DNA from: Fomitopsis serialis
Taxonomy: Eukaryota; Basidiomycota; Agaricomycetes; Polyporales; Fomitopsidaceae
Length of the DNA: 64,000 nt
Assembly: GCF_022376445.1 (NCBI RefSeq)
Contig: NW_025954972.1
Location: 310,001-374,000, forward strand
Reading direction: 5' to 3'
Shown: positions 22,257-33,212 of the stretch, one piece after another
Numbering within the stretch: the stretch's first letter is position 1
Layout: every line of letters starts with the position of its first letter
Program-made: the position numbers and the translations under genes
Notes under the pieces: model-generated
Database searches by the model: none
What the model saw: the letters and a program-made list of their open reading frames with translations, nothing else
What the model was told of the DNA's origin: nothing

Positions 22257-25200
22257 TCACAGAGGAGGCAGAGGCCGCCTGCACTGTGGACAAATGTTCT
22301 GAAAGATGGATGCAAGATTCAATGACAATCTGTACGAGAGGTGGTCTGATCTCACCTTGATAGCTAACCACTGTTCGCCGTGTACATCAGCAACGAAAAG
22401 AGACTGGAAAATCAGAAAGACGCACCCGCTCCAAACAGCTGTGTGCTAAACGACGAACGTTCAATGGCATTGACACACCAACAAATGATGATTACTCACA
22501 AATAGATGATGACATGGCGCGAGACTGTAGCTCTTCCTCGTGGAACCCAGCCTATGCGCGGTGGCAGCGAGGCCCATGACACCGAGGTCGCCCCGCTCCT
22601 TGCCGTCACTCGACTTGCTCCTCCGGCGGAGTGAAGGGTCACCTCGATCGCGTCCATGCAGATGGCGCAGTCGCCGAGGGTCTGTTCAGGCGCTTCTGGG
22701 TCGGGAAGGGGCAACGGCGGGTGATAGTCGTAAGACTTCGGTATGGTAACCTGCGAGGACAGTCAGTGAACGTAGAAGACCCGATGTGATCGAGGCGACA
22801 TACACGGTTGAATAGGAAGAAGGTTGGGCCGAGGCGGTCTTGGAGGATGAGTGTGATGACCTGGGCGAACATGAGCACAGGGACGATGTATACCCATCCT
22901 GCGCCACGGAATCGTCAGTACGCATTCGCTCCTTGTCAGGTCAGACAACAGCTCACGTCGAGGCTCCACATCCAGGATATTCTTTGAGCATCCAATGAAA
23001 TCTGCAACCGAGTCGATCAAAGCCGTCAATCAAGCGCTCACATTCGTGAATCGGATACTCACACAGTATGAAGAACAGCCTGCAGACGGTCGTGCCTACG
23101 AGGTATTCTGTACTGAGGCCACTACCCCTCGACCTCCGGGCAGACCTGTAAATCTGCACTGCCCAGATGAAGCTGTACATCGAGGCGACGAAGAACAGCG
23201 GAAGCGAGAGTAAGATGACGATGCGGAAGACAACGATGAGGAAGAGAGATATGATTGTCCCTGCAGTGGCGTGTACGTTCAGTTCGGCGGGCCTACTAAG
23301 GACAGCGAAACGCTTACAAAGTCTTGCAGATGGGTCTGTCCTGATATGATTCCACAGGAACCTCAGGAAGGACGGACGTTCAGTCGCAATGATGGGTGGG
23401 TTGCTGGCTGTGCTTGCTGGGGCGCTGCATTCCCTGGAGATGTACCGGAGGATGGAGCAGCTGAGGGGTGAGCGGCAACATTGTTCGAGGGGACTGGAGG
23501 GATTGGAGGTGGTGCTGGAAGAGGTGCTGGAGGCGGTGCCACGTCTTCTGGCGCTTGCACTTGACCAATAGCAACTGCAAATTGCTATATAGCATCGTCG
23601 CGATTTAGCTTATACAGGAAAAGGCACGGGGAAAGCACACACCGCTTCGTTGATGAAGAGCATACACGCCAGTCCTGCGGGAGCGAGCACAGACAATGAT
23701 GCCCTACCGTCGGCCAAAATACCTAACGTGATGTGCTGTGGAGGCTCAGGCACACCTAATCTATGCAGTACAATAGATAACACTCACACCGACAAAGGAG
23801 ATGGCGTCGACCAGGCTTTGTGCCAGAAAGGTATATCGCGAGACGCGATTGAGGCCTATCGCAGAACCGATGCGTGCAGTTTCTCGTGTGAGCAGCCTGA
23901 GCAGTATCAGATTGATGATTGTGGATATTCCAGCGTCTGCGGTGACGAGTTATAAGATGGGCATATAGCCTAACAATGAAGACTTACATGTGGTGATCTT
24001 CCTGTAAAGCTGCGGTGACCTATGAAGCAACGGTCAAGCACTGCTGGCGGGTGGAATGGCAGCCTCGCGTACTTGAGTCCCGTCGTCTCTTTAATTTTCA
24101 ACAATACACCGCAGTCCTGGCTGACGAGCACACCATTCAGCTGCATCTCTGGCGGACGGACGGTCCAGATGCCCGTCGGCTTCTCAATCTCCTCTTCCAG
24201 TTGCTTCATCATGTCTTGAGGAACGTCTGTAGGTTCCAAGTGTCCGTACAGCCTGAAGGAACACCGTGCTTTCGGCGGCTCGTCTAGTGGTGTACACGTT
24301 TAGATGTGTACACTGAACACAAAAGTCAACGGTCGTACCGGAATCGTTTAGTACGTCCTGGTCAATAGAACCGGTGTCGATCTTCTCCTTCAGCTTGGCC
24401 ATGCGAGCAGAGAGCTCAGCCTCGATGATCCGGGCAGTGTCGTTCAAACGTGAAGTGGGGACAAGCGAAGGGAGCATCCGCAGGTCTCGACCCTGACTGT
24501 ACTCGGGGCGGTCAGCATCGTCAGCTCCAGCGCGAACTGCAGACGTACACAGTTTCTGCAAAGGCATAGATGGAGCCATTAGAGACGAAGTGTATGCCGT
24601 CGAAGTCAAGCCTGAGCTCTTCTGATGCCTTAGGTTCCGACAGCTCGATCCTGCCCTATAGCCGTCTGTCATGGAAGTCATACGCAAAACCTCACAAGGA
24701 TACGCACATGGATGATCGCAACGTCCTCAGAGATGTTGTTGGGAACTGTCTGGTTCATGACGATCTTATCACCAACACTTATGCTCAACTTGTCGGTGGC
24801 GACCCAGTTCCAGGAGCCTAGGAGCTCGGGTAGCAGAGTAGCGTTCGTGTGCGAGACGAAGTCGTTTGCGAGAGAGCTCCATGGAAGGGCAGATTCGTTT
24901 GCAGAGAGCGACGTGAGGTTGTAGAAGTCAACCTCACCATGCCAAAATCCTGTGAGGTTGGTGTAGTATGAACCCACGTCTGGGTTGAGTACAGGACCGA
25001 AGTCGACGAAAGTGTTGACAAGTGGCATTGTGACATTGTCTTCTGTATGCTATTCCATGCATTAAGTGGAGATCAATGACCCAAGATACAGGCGTACACT
25101 GACAAGCGTGAAGTTCGAAGGAGACCCGTGCAACCAGGCTGAGAAGTCCGCCACCTGGACATTGAGTGAATCCAACGCCTTCATGTACTGATACCGAGCA

Positions 25201-25358
25201 TCTATCTCTTCTCCACGGTTGTTCGTGAGCATGAAGAGCACAAAGCTGATGAACAAAAACGTTGGGACAGAGCCACGGCCGTTACGCTGACCAGGCGGGG
25301 TCGGGGAGTCCTCCCGACGTGGCTCCCTGCCCTCTTCCGCAGCCTCCGGGTTGTTCAT
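22257..25358 (-). CDS. DSC1: DSC E3 ubiquitin ligase complex subunit 1 (Tul1/Dsc1 type)
   Basis: Multi-spanning Golgi/endosomal RING E3 ligase. In fission yeast Dsc1 is needed for SREBP cleavage; in budding yeast Tul1 sorts membrane proteins. Start MNNPEAAEEGREP at 25358, then a signal-anchor helix (VPTFLFISFVLFMLTNN). A lumenal domain follows with several N-glycosylation sequons (PLVNTFVDFGPVLN, YYTNLTGFWHGEVDFYN) and CSFRLYGHLEPTD-like segments. Next comes a proline-rich cytosolic stretch near 23.4-23.6 kb, then membrane helices (TIISLFLIVVFRIVILLSLP, MYSFIWAVQIYRSARR, AQVITLILQDRLGPTFFL). The C-terminal RING contains GDCAICMDAIEV, LAPCHHLF, CLERWLAIK and NICPQCRRPLPPL; stop at 22257-22259. 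The RING is split by three introns. One base appears missing near 22438-22441, just before CLERW. Introns are numerous, so internal exon borders are approximate. Confidence 0.92.
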
Positions 25359-25993
25359 GACAGCCTATGAGGGTCCCATGTGAAGAGTTCTTCCTTGTGA
25401 ATTCAAAGGGAGCCAAGACTCAGGTGGTATTGAAGTCGTTAGCGTGGAGGTGGAAGTCGAGAGCCTGGAGGAGGAGGAGGAGGGGATTCCAGGATGCGGT
25501 ACACGTGCAGACGACCGCGCGCACTGTGGCACCGGCGCTTCTGCTGAATCAAGTTGTTCGAGTCCACGACTGCCCCTCCTCCCAATGCGATGGAGACAAT
25601 ATCTTACTCGCAAGCTCGTTCAGGGGTGCGACACTTGTAGGTCGTGTCCTGTCGTGTCATCTGAGCCTGCTCAGGTGTGGCTTGGTCTCCTGGTACGTAC
25701 GAGCCAAACTTCATGATCATTGACGGCTGCTCAATTTATATTGGACAGCGTTCTCAGTTTTCCCGCAGAGGTACTCAATATGTCTCGCACTCATGTACTG
25801 GGTATTACTCGTCTTGCGGTAGCTGTCATCGGTTGCGCTCAAGATACACGACCCCAAGTATCATTCCAGGTGCTCGTGAGCCAAAAGCTCTCATTACTAT
25901 GGACTCGCTGTCCGTCATTATAGGCTCTATGGTGATACGAATATTTCCCGCGTGTGTGCAGGGTGCACTAAGCTTCATTAAACGGGCATTGAC
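25359..25993. other. Intergenic between DSC1 and a glutamine-synthetase-like gene
   Basis: About 635 bases containing the DSC1 promoter (DSC1 starts at 25358 on the minus strand) and the 3' end of the next minus-strand gene. A purine run (GAGGAGGAGGAGGAGGGG) lies near 25470-25487. No gene was recognised. Confidence 0.4.
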
Positions 25994-27671
25994 TCAGAAA
26001 TGCTCCACTAGGTGTCTGACGACCTCCTCTTCGGTCGGCATCGTCATGAACTCCTCCAGCGACTATGGCAGTGAAAGAATTCAAGTCAGCAGATGCATGC
26101 GACCACGGTATCACACGCTACGCACCTCATTGACCGAGATGTACTTGGCAATGAAGCTGTCTCCCAAGGCTTCGCGCAGCACGCCGTCCTCCTTGAACAA
26201 TCTCCTCGCATCCTCGACCGTTCTTGGTAACCTCTTCGCGTTCTCCATCCCCACTTGTTGCCTCTCCTCGTCGCTCATTGACACCACAGACTTCATGCAG
26301 TTACCAGCAGTCATTTCCGCGCCGCTCCTCACCCCTTGCACCCCGACCGCCAGCAAACCTGCCAGCATTACGTATGGATTCGCCGTCGCATCGGGGATCT
26401 TGACCTCGATATGGTGCGAGCCCTTCTCGCCGCAGACACGGATGGGCGATTCCTTGTTCTCAGCTCCCCAGCAGGCATACGTGCCTCCCGACGATATGCC
26501 ATCCTGGACGCGCCAGTACGAACACGGCGTCGGAAGCATGAGTGCGCAGAGGGCGGGAAGATGATTTACGAGCGCTTGGACGAAGGAACGCTCGGTGTTG
26601 GTTAGGGTAGGAGCTTTAACGGCATCTGCGCGGGCGTAGGGGTCCGTGTCGGAGGCGTCGCTTGAATGTACGGAGATATGTACGTGTTGTCCACTACCGA
26701 CTGAAGCCGTGACGTGAGTTGACGAAAGCTTCGAGAAGGAAGATACGTACAGCTGTTCATCTTTACACGGGGCGCGAAGGTAGCACGCAGGCCATGCTTG
26801 CTCGCGGTATTGTGGATGGTCTCACGAGTGTAGACGAGTGCGTCGGCGGCTTCAAGTGGCTGAAGAGGTCCAGTCACAACTTCGAACTGCCAAACGACGT
26901 CGTCTTTAGCGGAAGGGAAAGACTTGGCAAAGAACACATACCTGACCGGCTGCACCCTCTACATGGTACGTCTGTAGTTCGATTCTAGCCTCCTGGAGAT
27001 TGTCTGCTATCTCCTCGATGACGATACTTTGCACAGATCCGGTGCGCAGATTGGCAGCCCTACACCATCCCTCTCTGGTGAGCGGATCCGGCTCCGGTGA
27101 CGTCGCGCCCAGGAGAATGAACTCGGACTCAAAGCCACACAGGAACGTAAGTCCTGCTTTCGTCCAGCATCTCTACATACAGAGCGGTTGTCAGTAACAA
27201 GCTGACTGGCATTTATATTAAAGGTACAACATACGAGACAGTTTTGTGTAGCAGCGTCCTCGGACATATCCCAACTGCCAAACTTCCCTCTGGCGACGGG
27301 GTTTCAAGCTGAAACCAGCCCATCACCACCGCGTGTCCAGGTGCGTACGTGCATATGCGGAAGCTGTCCAGATCGAAGACGTACAAGTGCTCCCCGGTCT
27401 CGCCGAATCCTTTCGCGAAGGAGATGTTGATAAAGCCAAGCGTCCGCGCCGTCATCGGGATTCCGGGTCGCGCTTTCTCGCACAATTGTGCAAAACGCGT
27501 AGCGGGGATGACTTGGAAACGCACGGTGTTGGTGAGGTCGACCCACTGCACGCGCACGTACCTAACCCCATGGTCGGCCAGTCGCGAATTCCATGCGGAT
27601 GCGCGGGTAGGTACATCCCGAGGATGCTCTTGTTTGCTGAGTAGGTGCTGGAAGGTCGCGGCGATGACCAT
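25994..27671 (-). CDS. Glutamine-synthetase-like protein (FluG C-terminal/GSI type), paralogue 1
   Basis: Relative of type-I glutamine synthetase without the amidohydrolase half of FluG; such proteins may gamma-glutamylate amines rather than ammonia (family knowledge, not shown here). Start MVIAATFQHLLS at 27671. The N-terminal beta-grasp part has GVRYVRVQWVDLTNTVRF, VFDLDSFRICTYAPGHAVV and PSPEGSLAVGICPRTLL. The catalytic part has CGFESEFILLGATSPEPDP, FVTGPLQPLEAADALVYTRE, HGLRATFAPR, GSGQHVHISVHSS and FSGGTYACWG-like (ISSGGTYACWG). It continues with HHIEVKIPDATANPYVMLAG, an alpha tail and a last exon EEFMTMPTEEEVVRHLVEHF ending at 25994. The usual Glu-x-Arg of the glutamate-binding strand is Glu-x-Lys. 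One base is missing near 27150 (KQD|LTF). The paralogue lies at 35639-37267. Confidence 0.88.
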
Positions 27672-29124
27672 GGTTGTGGATTCGCAGTTGACGAGAAGTG
27701 CGCTTGTGGTGGTTGCATCGACTCTCCTCTGCTTTTATATGCAAGGTATGCACTCCCGTGGCTCCACAACGCCCGAGAGACTAAGTAGTCGTGATCATGC
27801 TGGAGCCGAGCTCCGAAGTGCGGGCTGCTGGCGGGATATGATCATCCAGGACGGAGTGTCTGGCATGCCTTGGCAAAGCGAACACGTACAACACGTACTT
27901 CTGTGGACGTGAGCCGTAAAAGGGTTCCATCCCTGCCCAGCGCTCCATCAAGGCAGGCGACTATTGAGTCTTCGGGACCCAACTGGACGTGTCGAGCTTT
28001 ATCTGCGGCGAGGGCCTTGTTTGAGGCCGAGGTTTCGATGACGTGTCTTGAAGGACACCGGAAGCAAAAGCCATGATTATATATGATCTACATTGCAGGA
28101 GCAAGAAGTGTGGGATACGCATTCGAAATGACATCCTCTCTCATGGCGCGTTGTGGCTCGTGACAGACAGGCGAAGGCCCCTTGCGCTCGAGCGTTCGAC
28201 GGTAATGCACATTCCCAGGTCGTACAGCCAAGCGCAAGCTACGCCCATGACGCCATAGCATGTAGAGAAGGAAGTCAAAACGTTGGTCAATCAAGTCCCT
28301 TGTGATGCAATGACGCACTGGACGTTGCATACCACTACTCGGTTCTTCATCGAGCTCAACGGAGAGCAGTTAGCGCACTTCCATACAGGGGAGTACTGTG
28401 CATATTGGAAGGAGTTTCTCCCAGGACTCTGCTTCGCGCAACGTGCTGCCTCTACACGATGCAAGGATGCGATCTAGGTTCATCGCGAATCTGAACCTTG
28501 TTGCACCCTACGCCCTTCCCACTGTTTATTGCATCGTCTGGTTGTCGACCTCCTGGACTCGGTCGAATCCTACTAGCCCGGTATACCCCGCATAACATTT
28601 CTATAACAATGGAGTTTGATGACGGTGCTGCAATTTGGGCAAGCGCGATGTCTGCTCAGCACATCGATCAATCTGAAGTCGACGAAGGGTAGTCTCTGAT
28701 GAATGTATGTCCGTTGAATCTTCATTTGTTATGCATCAATAATGAAACCGCTCAGTTCGTGCTGGCGACGCTGACCTCAAGATACGCTCTTGCGATGAAT
28801 GCTCTTCAAAGTCCATCAGAGGACAATCGACAATACTCGGAGGGCCTGCTCGGAGACGGCGTGCCTAATAGTCGGGGCGAGTTTGAACTGAAGGAAGATA
28901 GCAAACATTGGAACTACTGTTCCAGTATATGTATAGGAAACGACCTGACATTGGGTCCATTTCCTTTGACATGCTTCGCAGCGTCGCTGACGCTGCGGAT
29001 GTCTATCAAATGGACGCTTTCGGTGAGAGATGTGACTATCAATGAGGTGAAGTGACGTGCATTCGTCTGTACGAACTCGTCGCTGACTCGGATACGTTCT
29101 ACAGATCGCAAGTTCGGGCACATC
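27672..29124. other. Unassigned region upstream of the glutamine-synthetase-like gene
   Basis: It holds the promoter of the minus-strand gene starting at 27671. A plus-strand frame at 28699-29055 (118 codons) and a minus-strand frame at 28914-29306 overlap; neither has a recognised domain. From about 29080 the plus strand also carries a protein-like stretch (DQAKLSDVVDEAALRTIG) that could continue past 29125. I could not decide which strand, if either, is coding. Confidence 0.35.
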
Positions 29125-29631
29125 CTATGGATGTCCTTGCATACGCGACCAAGCGAAGCTTTCCGATGTCGTCGACGAAGCTGCGCTACGAACAATTGGC
29201 ACCGATGTTGAGACGGCGCTCCAAGCGCTTGGCCGGAGACATTCATCCCCTGGGTCAGTTTCCGTTGACCGGCTGTTGAGCATACAGAATCCTGACGCGA
29301 ACGCACTCAGATCCTTTATCGGGAGAAGTGGATTCACATCATGCGCGATGCCAACGACCCTCCCGTCATCATGCATAAGGGTGGTCTCCAAAGTTGCAAC
29401 TTGTGGTACACGTATTACAGGTCGGTCACCAACGACCTCCGCAATTTCGGCCCAGGAGAGGTCCAGGAAGGCCGCAGCGTCTTCGGGAGGTATCGCAGTT
29501 CCCTCAAGAACTGCACGCATTGCAAGATTAGAGCGGACAATTGGGCGAGAGCCTTCGAAGCTGCCCCTGGGAGAATGCCAACGTTCGGCTCTGTTGTCTC
29601 CGAGACGGTTCCCTGATACGCCTAGTAGCAC
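29125..29631 (-). CDS. Hypothetical open frame, coding strand uncertain
   Basis: A 168-codon minus-strand frame. Its middle reads like a real protein (AAFLDLSWAEIAEVVG, QVATLETTLMHDDGR), but I recognise no family. The plus strand of the same bases also has protein-like stretches: DQAKLSDVVDEAALRTIG just upstream, then REKWIHIMRDANDPPVIMHK. So this may be a plus-strand gene with short introns instead. No neighbour gives a functional hint. Treat it as a candidate locus, not a defined gene. Confidence 0.3.
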   Translation of the reverse strand: MLLGVSGNRLGDNRAERWHSPRGSFEGSRPIVRSNLAMRAVLEGTAIPPEDAAAFLDLSWAEIAEVVGDRPVIRVPQVATLETTLMHDDGRVVGIAHDVNPLLPIKDLSAFASGFCMLNSRSTETDPGDECLRPSAWSAVSTSVPIVRSAASSTTSESFAWSRMQGHP

Positions 29632-29844
29632 ATTCCTCCTTCTATTATGGGGCTCATGCTGGTTGTCGCTTCTACCAAAACTCCACTGATAGTCTATGTT
29701 ACAGACATCTTGCGTATCAGTAGTCTATGTTACATACGTCTTGCGTGTCTATGTTACAGATGTCTTGCGTATACAGGTTGTTATGTCGCATCTATGTAGT
29801 GAATGAGCGGTCAGTGCTATAGTACAGTAGTAGTGGTTTCGGAA

Positions 29845-32043
29845 TTACGCCTCCTTCAGCTTCGATCGCTCCTCTATCACGCGCCCATTATTCACGAACC
29901 TCGACAACACCTCGACCATGGGCCGTCTACACTCCTTGGAGTTGAACTGATTCGAATGGTCCAGGTCCGGATAATACAGCACCTCCAGGCCGTCCTTGCT
30001 CCACCGAAGTGTCACATCCTCGGTGCCCGTGAGGTACTTCATCACCTCCCGCGCGTCGACGATCTGGTCCTGGCCACAGAGCACGACCGCCGTCTCGCAG
30101 CCCTCGAGGTCCTCCTTCCAGAGCACGTTCTCCGTCCAGAAGAAGTGCCGCGAGAGCGCGCGCGAGATGTCGGGGTCGCGGCTCGCGAGGTACCACAGCT
30201 GCCACTCGGCCGCGGAGCGCGGCTCGCGGTACACGAAGTTGTACGCGATGCCCGGGAGGTAGAGCAAAAACGGGATCGGGTCGACGAGCATCGTGGACAC
30301 GACGCGCGGGGCGAGCGCGGGGTCGTGCAGGATGTGCGCGGCGAGGACGGTGCCGTAGGAGTGCGAGGCGAGGACGAACGTGGAGATGTTGTGGTGCCGG
30401 AGCACGTTCGTGAGCGCGGCGAGCATGTCGGCGCGTCGGAGGGGCGGTGGGGCGATGCGCATGCAGATGGAGAGGTTCTCGACGGCGATGATGCCTACGT
30501 CTGGGTCATGGACCGCTAGCTCGCGGAAGAACGTGACGTAGGGCCAGAGCCCGATCTACAGCCATGTCAGAACGGTGCTGATGGAAGAAACAAACAGCGC
30601 ACCCCGATGCCGTGGAGGAAAACGACGGGTTGTTTGGTCTTTGAGCGATGAGGTCGGTACCAGTACGCGAGTGAAGGCTCGGGTGTGCGCTGCGAGAAGA
30701 GCGACGATAGCCGGAAAGGGAAGGAAGAAAAAGGGTTTCCGGCGTCGCGGTGCTTGAACCCTGCGAGTGCCAACCGGACGCAAGTCACCGTATCGAGTAG
30801 ACCCACAATCTGTGCGTGGTCAGACCTCCGACAGGGTATGGCTGAGAAACCGAGACTCACCATGTACCAAACCAGCGGCCTGTGCAGCATGACAACAGGA
30901 TCCAGCGTCAGGCGCATGCACCTGGCCGCCTCGCTCCAGCCGTCTTCCAGCGGCTTGCCCACGTAATTGTCCAATATTGCTAAGTAGCCCTCGATTTCAT
31001 CATCCCATTCCGGCCGTGCGCTGCCGCGGTTGCAGCCGAAGAGGGCCCACAGGAGCCATTCCCGCATGTTCTCGCGCTTGATGAGCGAAACATCGCCGCC
31101 GAAGAACCAGCCGGAGGCCATGTTCATCTGGGCAATGTAGACGAAACATTTCCCGAAGAGCGCTTCGCGCTCCTTGCGAGAGAGCGGAGGAGGATGGGTT
31201 GCAGCCTAAGGGACGTGTTAACACGGGAATATGATACGCTGAAAGGTGGAAAACCGGGCCAGGACCTCTGATAATTGGGGAGAAAGCCTGAATCAAATCC
31301 TAACGAAATTGGGGGTTTCGAAGGGGAGCGTGTCTGTTTCGCGGTCGCCCGAGGGGTGAGGAGCATCCGGACATGGATAGCCCAGATGCTCTCGTGCACA
31401 GCGTCGACGCACAATCACCCCTCGGAGGGCAGAGTCCCAACAGAGTCCTGTATCGATGACGAGTCCGTCCGTAGAGCCCTGAGGAAAAGTGCGGACAAAT
31501 CGTGCGACTATCCGCCCCTCCTACTCCTCCTCCTCCTCCTTCGGACAAGCCAGATTTTATTACGACTTTTTCAGCTAGGTCCAAAACGTTGGACCCCGCC
31601 TAAAAAGCGCGTATAAGAGCGGAGGTCGTCGGACGTTGGTTTTCAGCAATCCGGACACTGTGACTGTGCCGCCCAACTTGGGCCACCGTAGCCAACGATG
31701 CGGACGTAGCTGTTAGACGCAAATCGCCAATTTTGTTCGGACGAAACGGCCAAATCCCGGAAGTCGCGGATCAGACCTGCCCCATATGCATATAACCAGG
31801 GGTCCTCTCGGGCCACGGTAGTTGCGGACGACTGACCTTTTGAAGCAGAAAGGATCGCGGGAGATATACGAACAAGTAGAAGCACACCTCAACCAGCGCG
31901 TATGCTCCGAGCCACGGAGAGTACAGAAACCGGCCTTCCCGCCAGCTGGCGAATATGTAGACAAAACTCAGAGGGGCTATGAGACGGAGGCCAGCGATGG
32001 AGGTGCGGATGAAGATGTACTCCGGAACGGAGTTGCCTATCAT
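29845..32043 (-). CDS. Alpha/beta hydrolase, membrane-anchored fungal type
   Basis: Putative serine hydrolase of unknown substrate. Exon 1 (32043-31837) encodes a membrane N-terminus (EYIFIRTSIAGLRLIAPLSF, ALVEVCFYLFVYLPRSFLLQ). After an unusually long intron (31836-31206) comes HPPPLSRKEREALFGKCF, DVSLIKRENMREWLLWALF and LTLDPVVMLHRPLVWYM. After two more short introns the hydrolase core follows: YWYRPHRSKTKQPVVFLHG with oxyanion motif HGIG, MRIAPPPLRRADML, and the nucleophile elbow ASHSYGTVLAAH (Ser of S-x-S-x-G). LVDPIPFLLYLPG, the probable acid loop GQDQIVDAREV and the catalytic His in DLDHSNQF complete it; stop at 29845. All catalytic elements are present and in frame. The start at 32043 is the first Met before the membrane segment. 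Confidence 0.85.
31206..31836 (-). other. Oversized (631-nt) intron of the alpha/beta hydrolase gene
   Basis: Donor GTCAGT directly follows FLLQK; acceptor CTTAG directly precedes AATHPPPLS. Other introns in the window are mostly about 50-60 nt. The extra sequence contains a CTCCTACTCCTCCTCC run near 31520 and several CGGAC words, but no open frame I can name and no clear terminal inverted repeat. It may be an old insertion captured by the intron. Confidence 0.6.
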
Positions 32044-32317
32044 GTTGGCTGTCTACTAGGAGTCGTCACGATTGTTGCGGTCGTTCACAGACTTGATTGT
32101 GGAGGGGAGGGGTGTGTAAGTATTAATGGGAGTCCTGCGCATAGTATGATAAGTTATGCACATCTTATGCGAATTGCAGAGTGAGTACTCTGGGGCGGAC
32201 TGCAGTGGGGTTCGTCTCCTTCCGCCACCGTGCCGAGTATTAGGTGTCGCACAAAATGACGGAGGAGGTGATTGCAGGTGATTGTCAGAATGATCAAAAG
32301 GCTAGACCCAGACTCTT

Positions 32318-32600
32318 CCTCTCAATGGTCATTCAGACGCGGACGCAGACGCTGAGACGCCCCGTCGCGTGCGGCGTACCCTCTCTGGGCAGTCGCTCAT
32401 CGTGGGCTCAGGCTTCGCGTCGATGAAGTCGCTCACGTTGCGCATCGAAGGCGAAGACGACGTTGAGGCCGCGCAAGGTACGCCGGCGGGGCGGGCGGTT
32501 GCAGGCGTGCTAGAGGACGGGCGGAGCCCCGGCGGGAGCGTCTACCTGCACCCATCGAGGTTCTTACCTGGTGCGGTGGGGAGGAGGCAAAGCTGTCCCA
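32318..32600 (+). other. Protein-like fragment between hydrolase and F-box genes
   Basis: One plus-strand frame reads as low-entropy acidic then ordered sequence (HSDADADAETPRRVRRTLSG, QSLIVGSGFASMKSLTLRIE, GEDDVEAAQGTPAGRAVAG). It looks like a piece of a real protein with an acidic, serine-poor start. No start codon, partner exons or family could be identified, and an AT-richer region follows. It could be a gene remnant or a single exon of an undetected gene. The rest of 32044-33212 holds nothing I recognise apart from the two flanking promoters. Confidence 0.3.
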
Positions 32601-33212
32601 CAACTTCACACAATCGAAGGGTCCGCGGGTTCTTTTCGCATAGTACCATTCTTATACTTATTCAATGCATGCATGAATATTTTGGGTGTTTCCGAAGGCA
32701 GGAATATGCTTTCGGCAGCCGTGCAAACGAGAGACTCGCCCTCCCGCTAAAAACAGACAGACCTTTGCATTTTCTTTCAACGCGTATTACGTCCCGCCCT
32801 CTGAGCATCTATAACAATAATGATAGCATGCAAAGCAATTCAAAAGCTGTTTTTGAAGAGTTTTGTGCATATCTGGTCCGTTTTGCAAAGCCTGCTGGGT
32901 TAGCCACAAGTATCCCCGATCCGGTTAGCTCAGAGTCAGAGTCTCAGACTGCCGGATAAGGCAATTGACGTCGCTGATTACGGCTTCGCGAAGCTCCGTT
33001 GCGGAGTCACTACTGCTCTCTTTGGTTGTACAAGGAAAAATTCGCTTTCAGAGCGCGTCCGAGCCGCATCACCCCAAACGTGCATGCACTGACTCGATTT
33101 CGGCGAGTAATTATATAATGATACCTCAGAGCGGTTGGCGACTCAGAGTTCCGCTTGTCCACAACATCCGTCTCTACCTCTCCCCACCTCCGAGTCTACT
33201 TAGCAGGACGCC

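Noticed and set aside
23363..23595. Proline-rich minus-strand frame as a separate gene
   Set aside because: It fits as the cytosolic loop of DSC1 between the lumenal domain and the membrane helices.
29803..30519. 238-codon plus-strand frame
   Set aside because: Antisense of the alpha/beta hydrolase core exon; charged low-complexity translation.
31515..31545. CTCC/TCC triplet run as a microsatellite of interest
   Set aside because: Short, imperfect and inside a long intron; no evidence of function.
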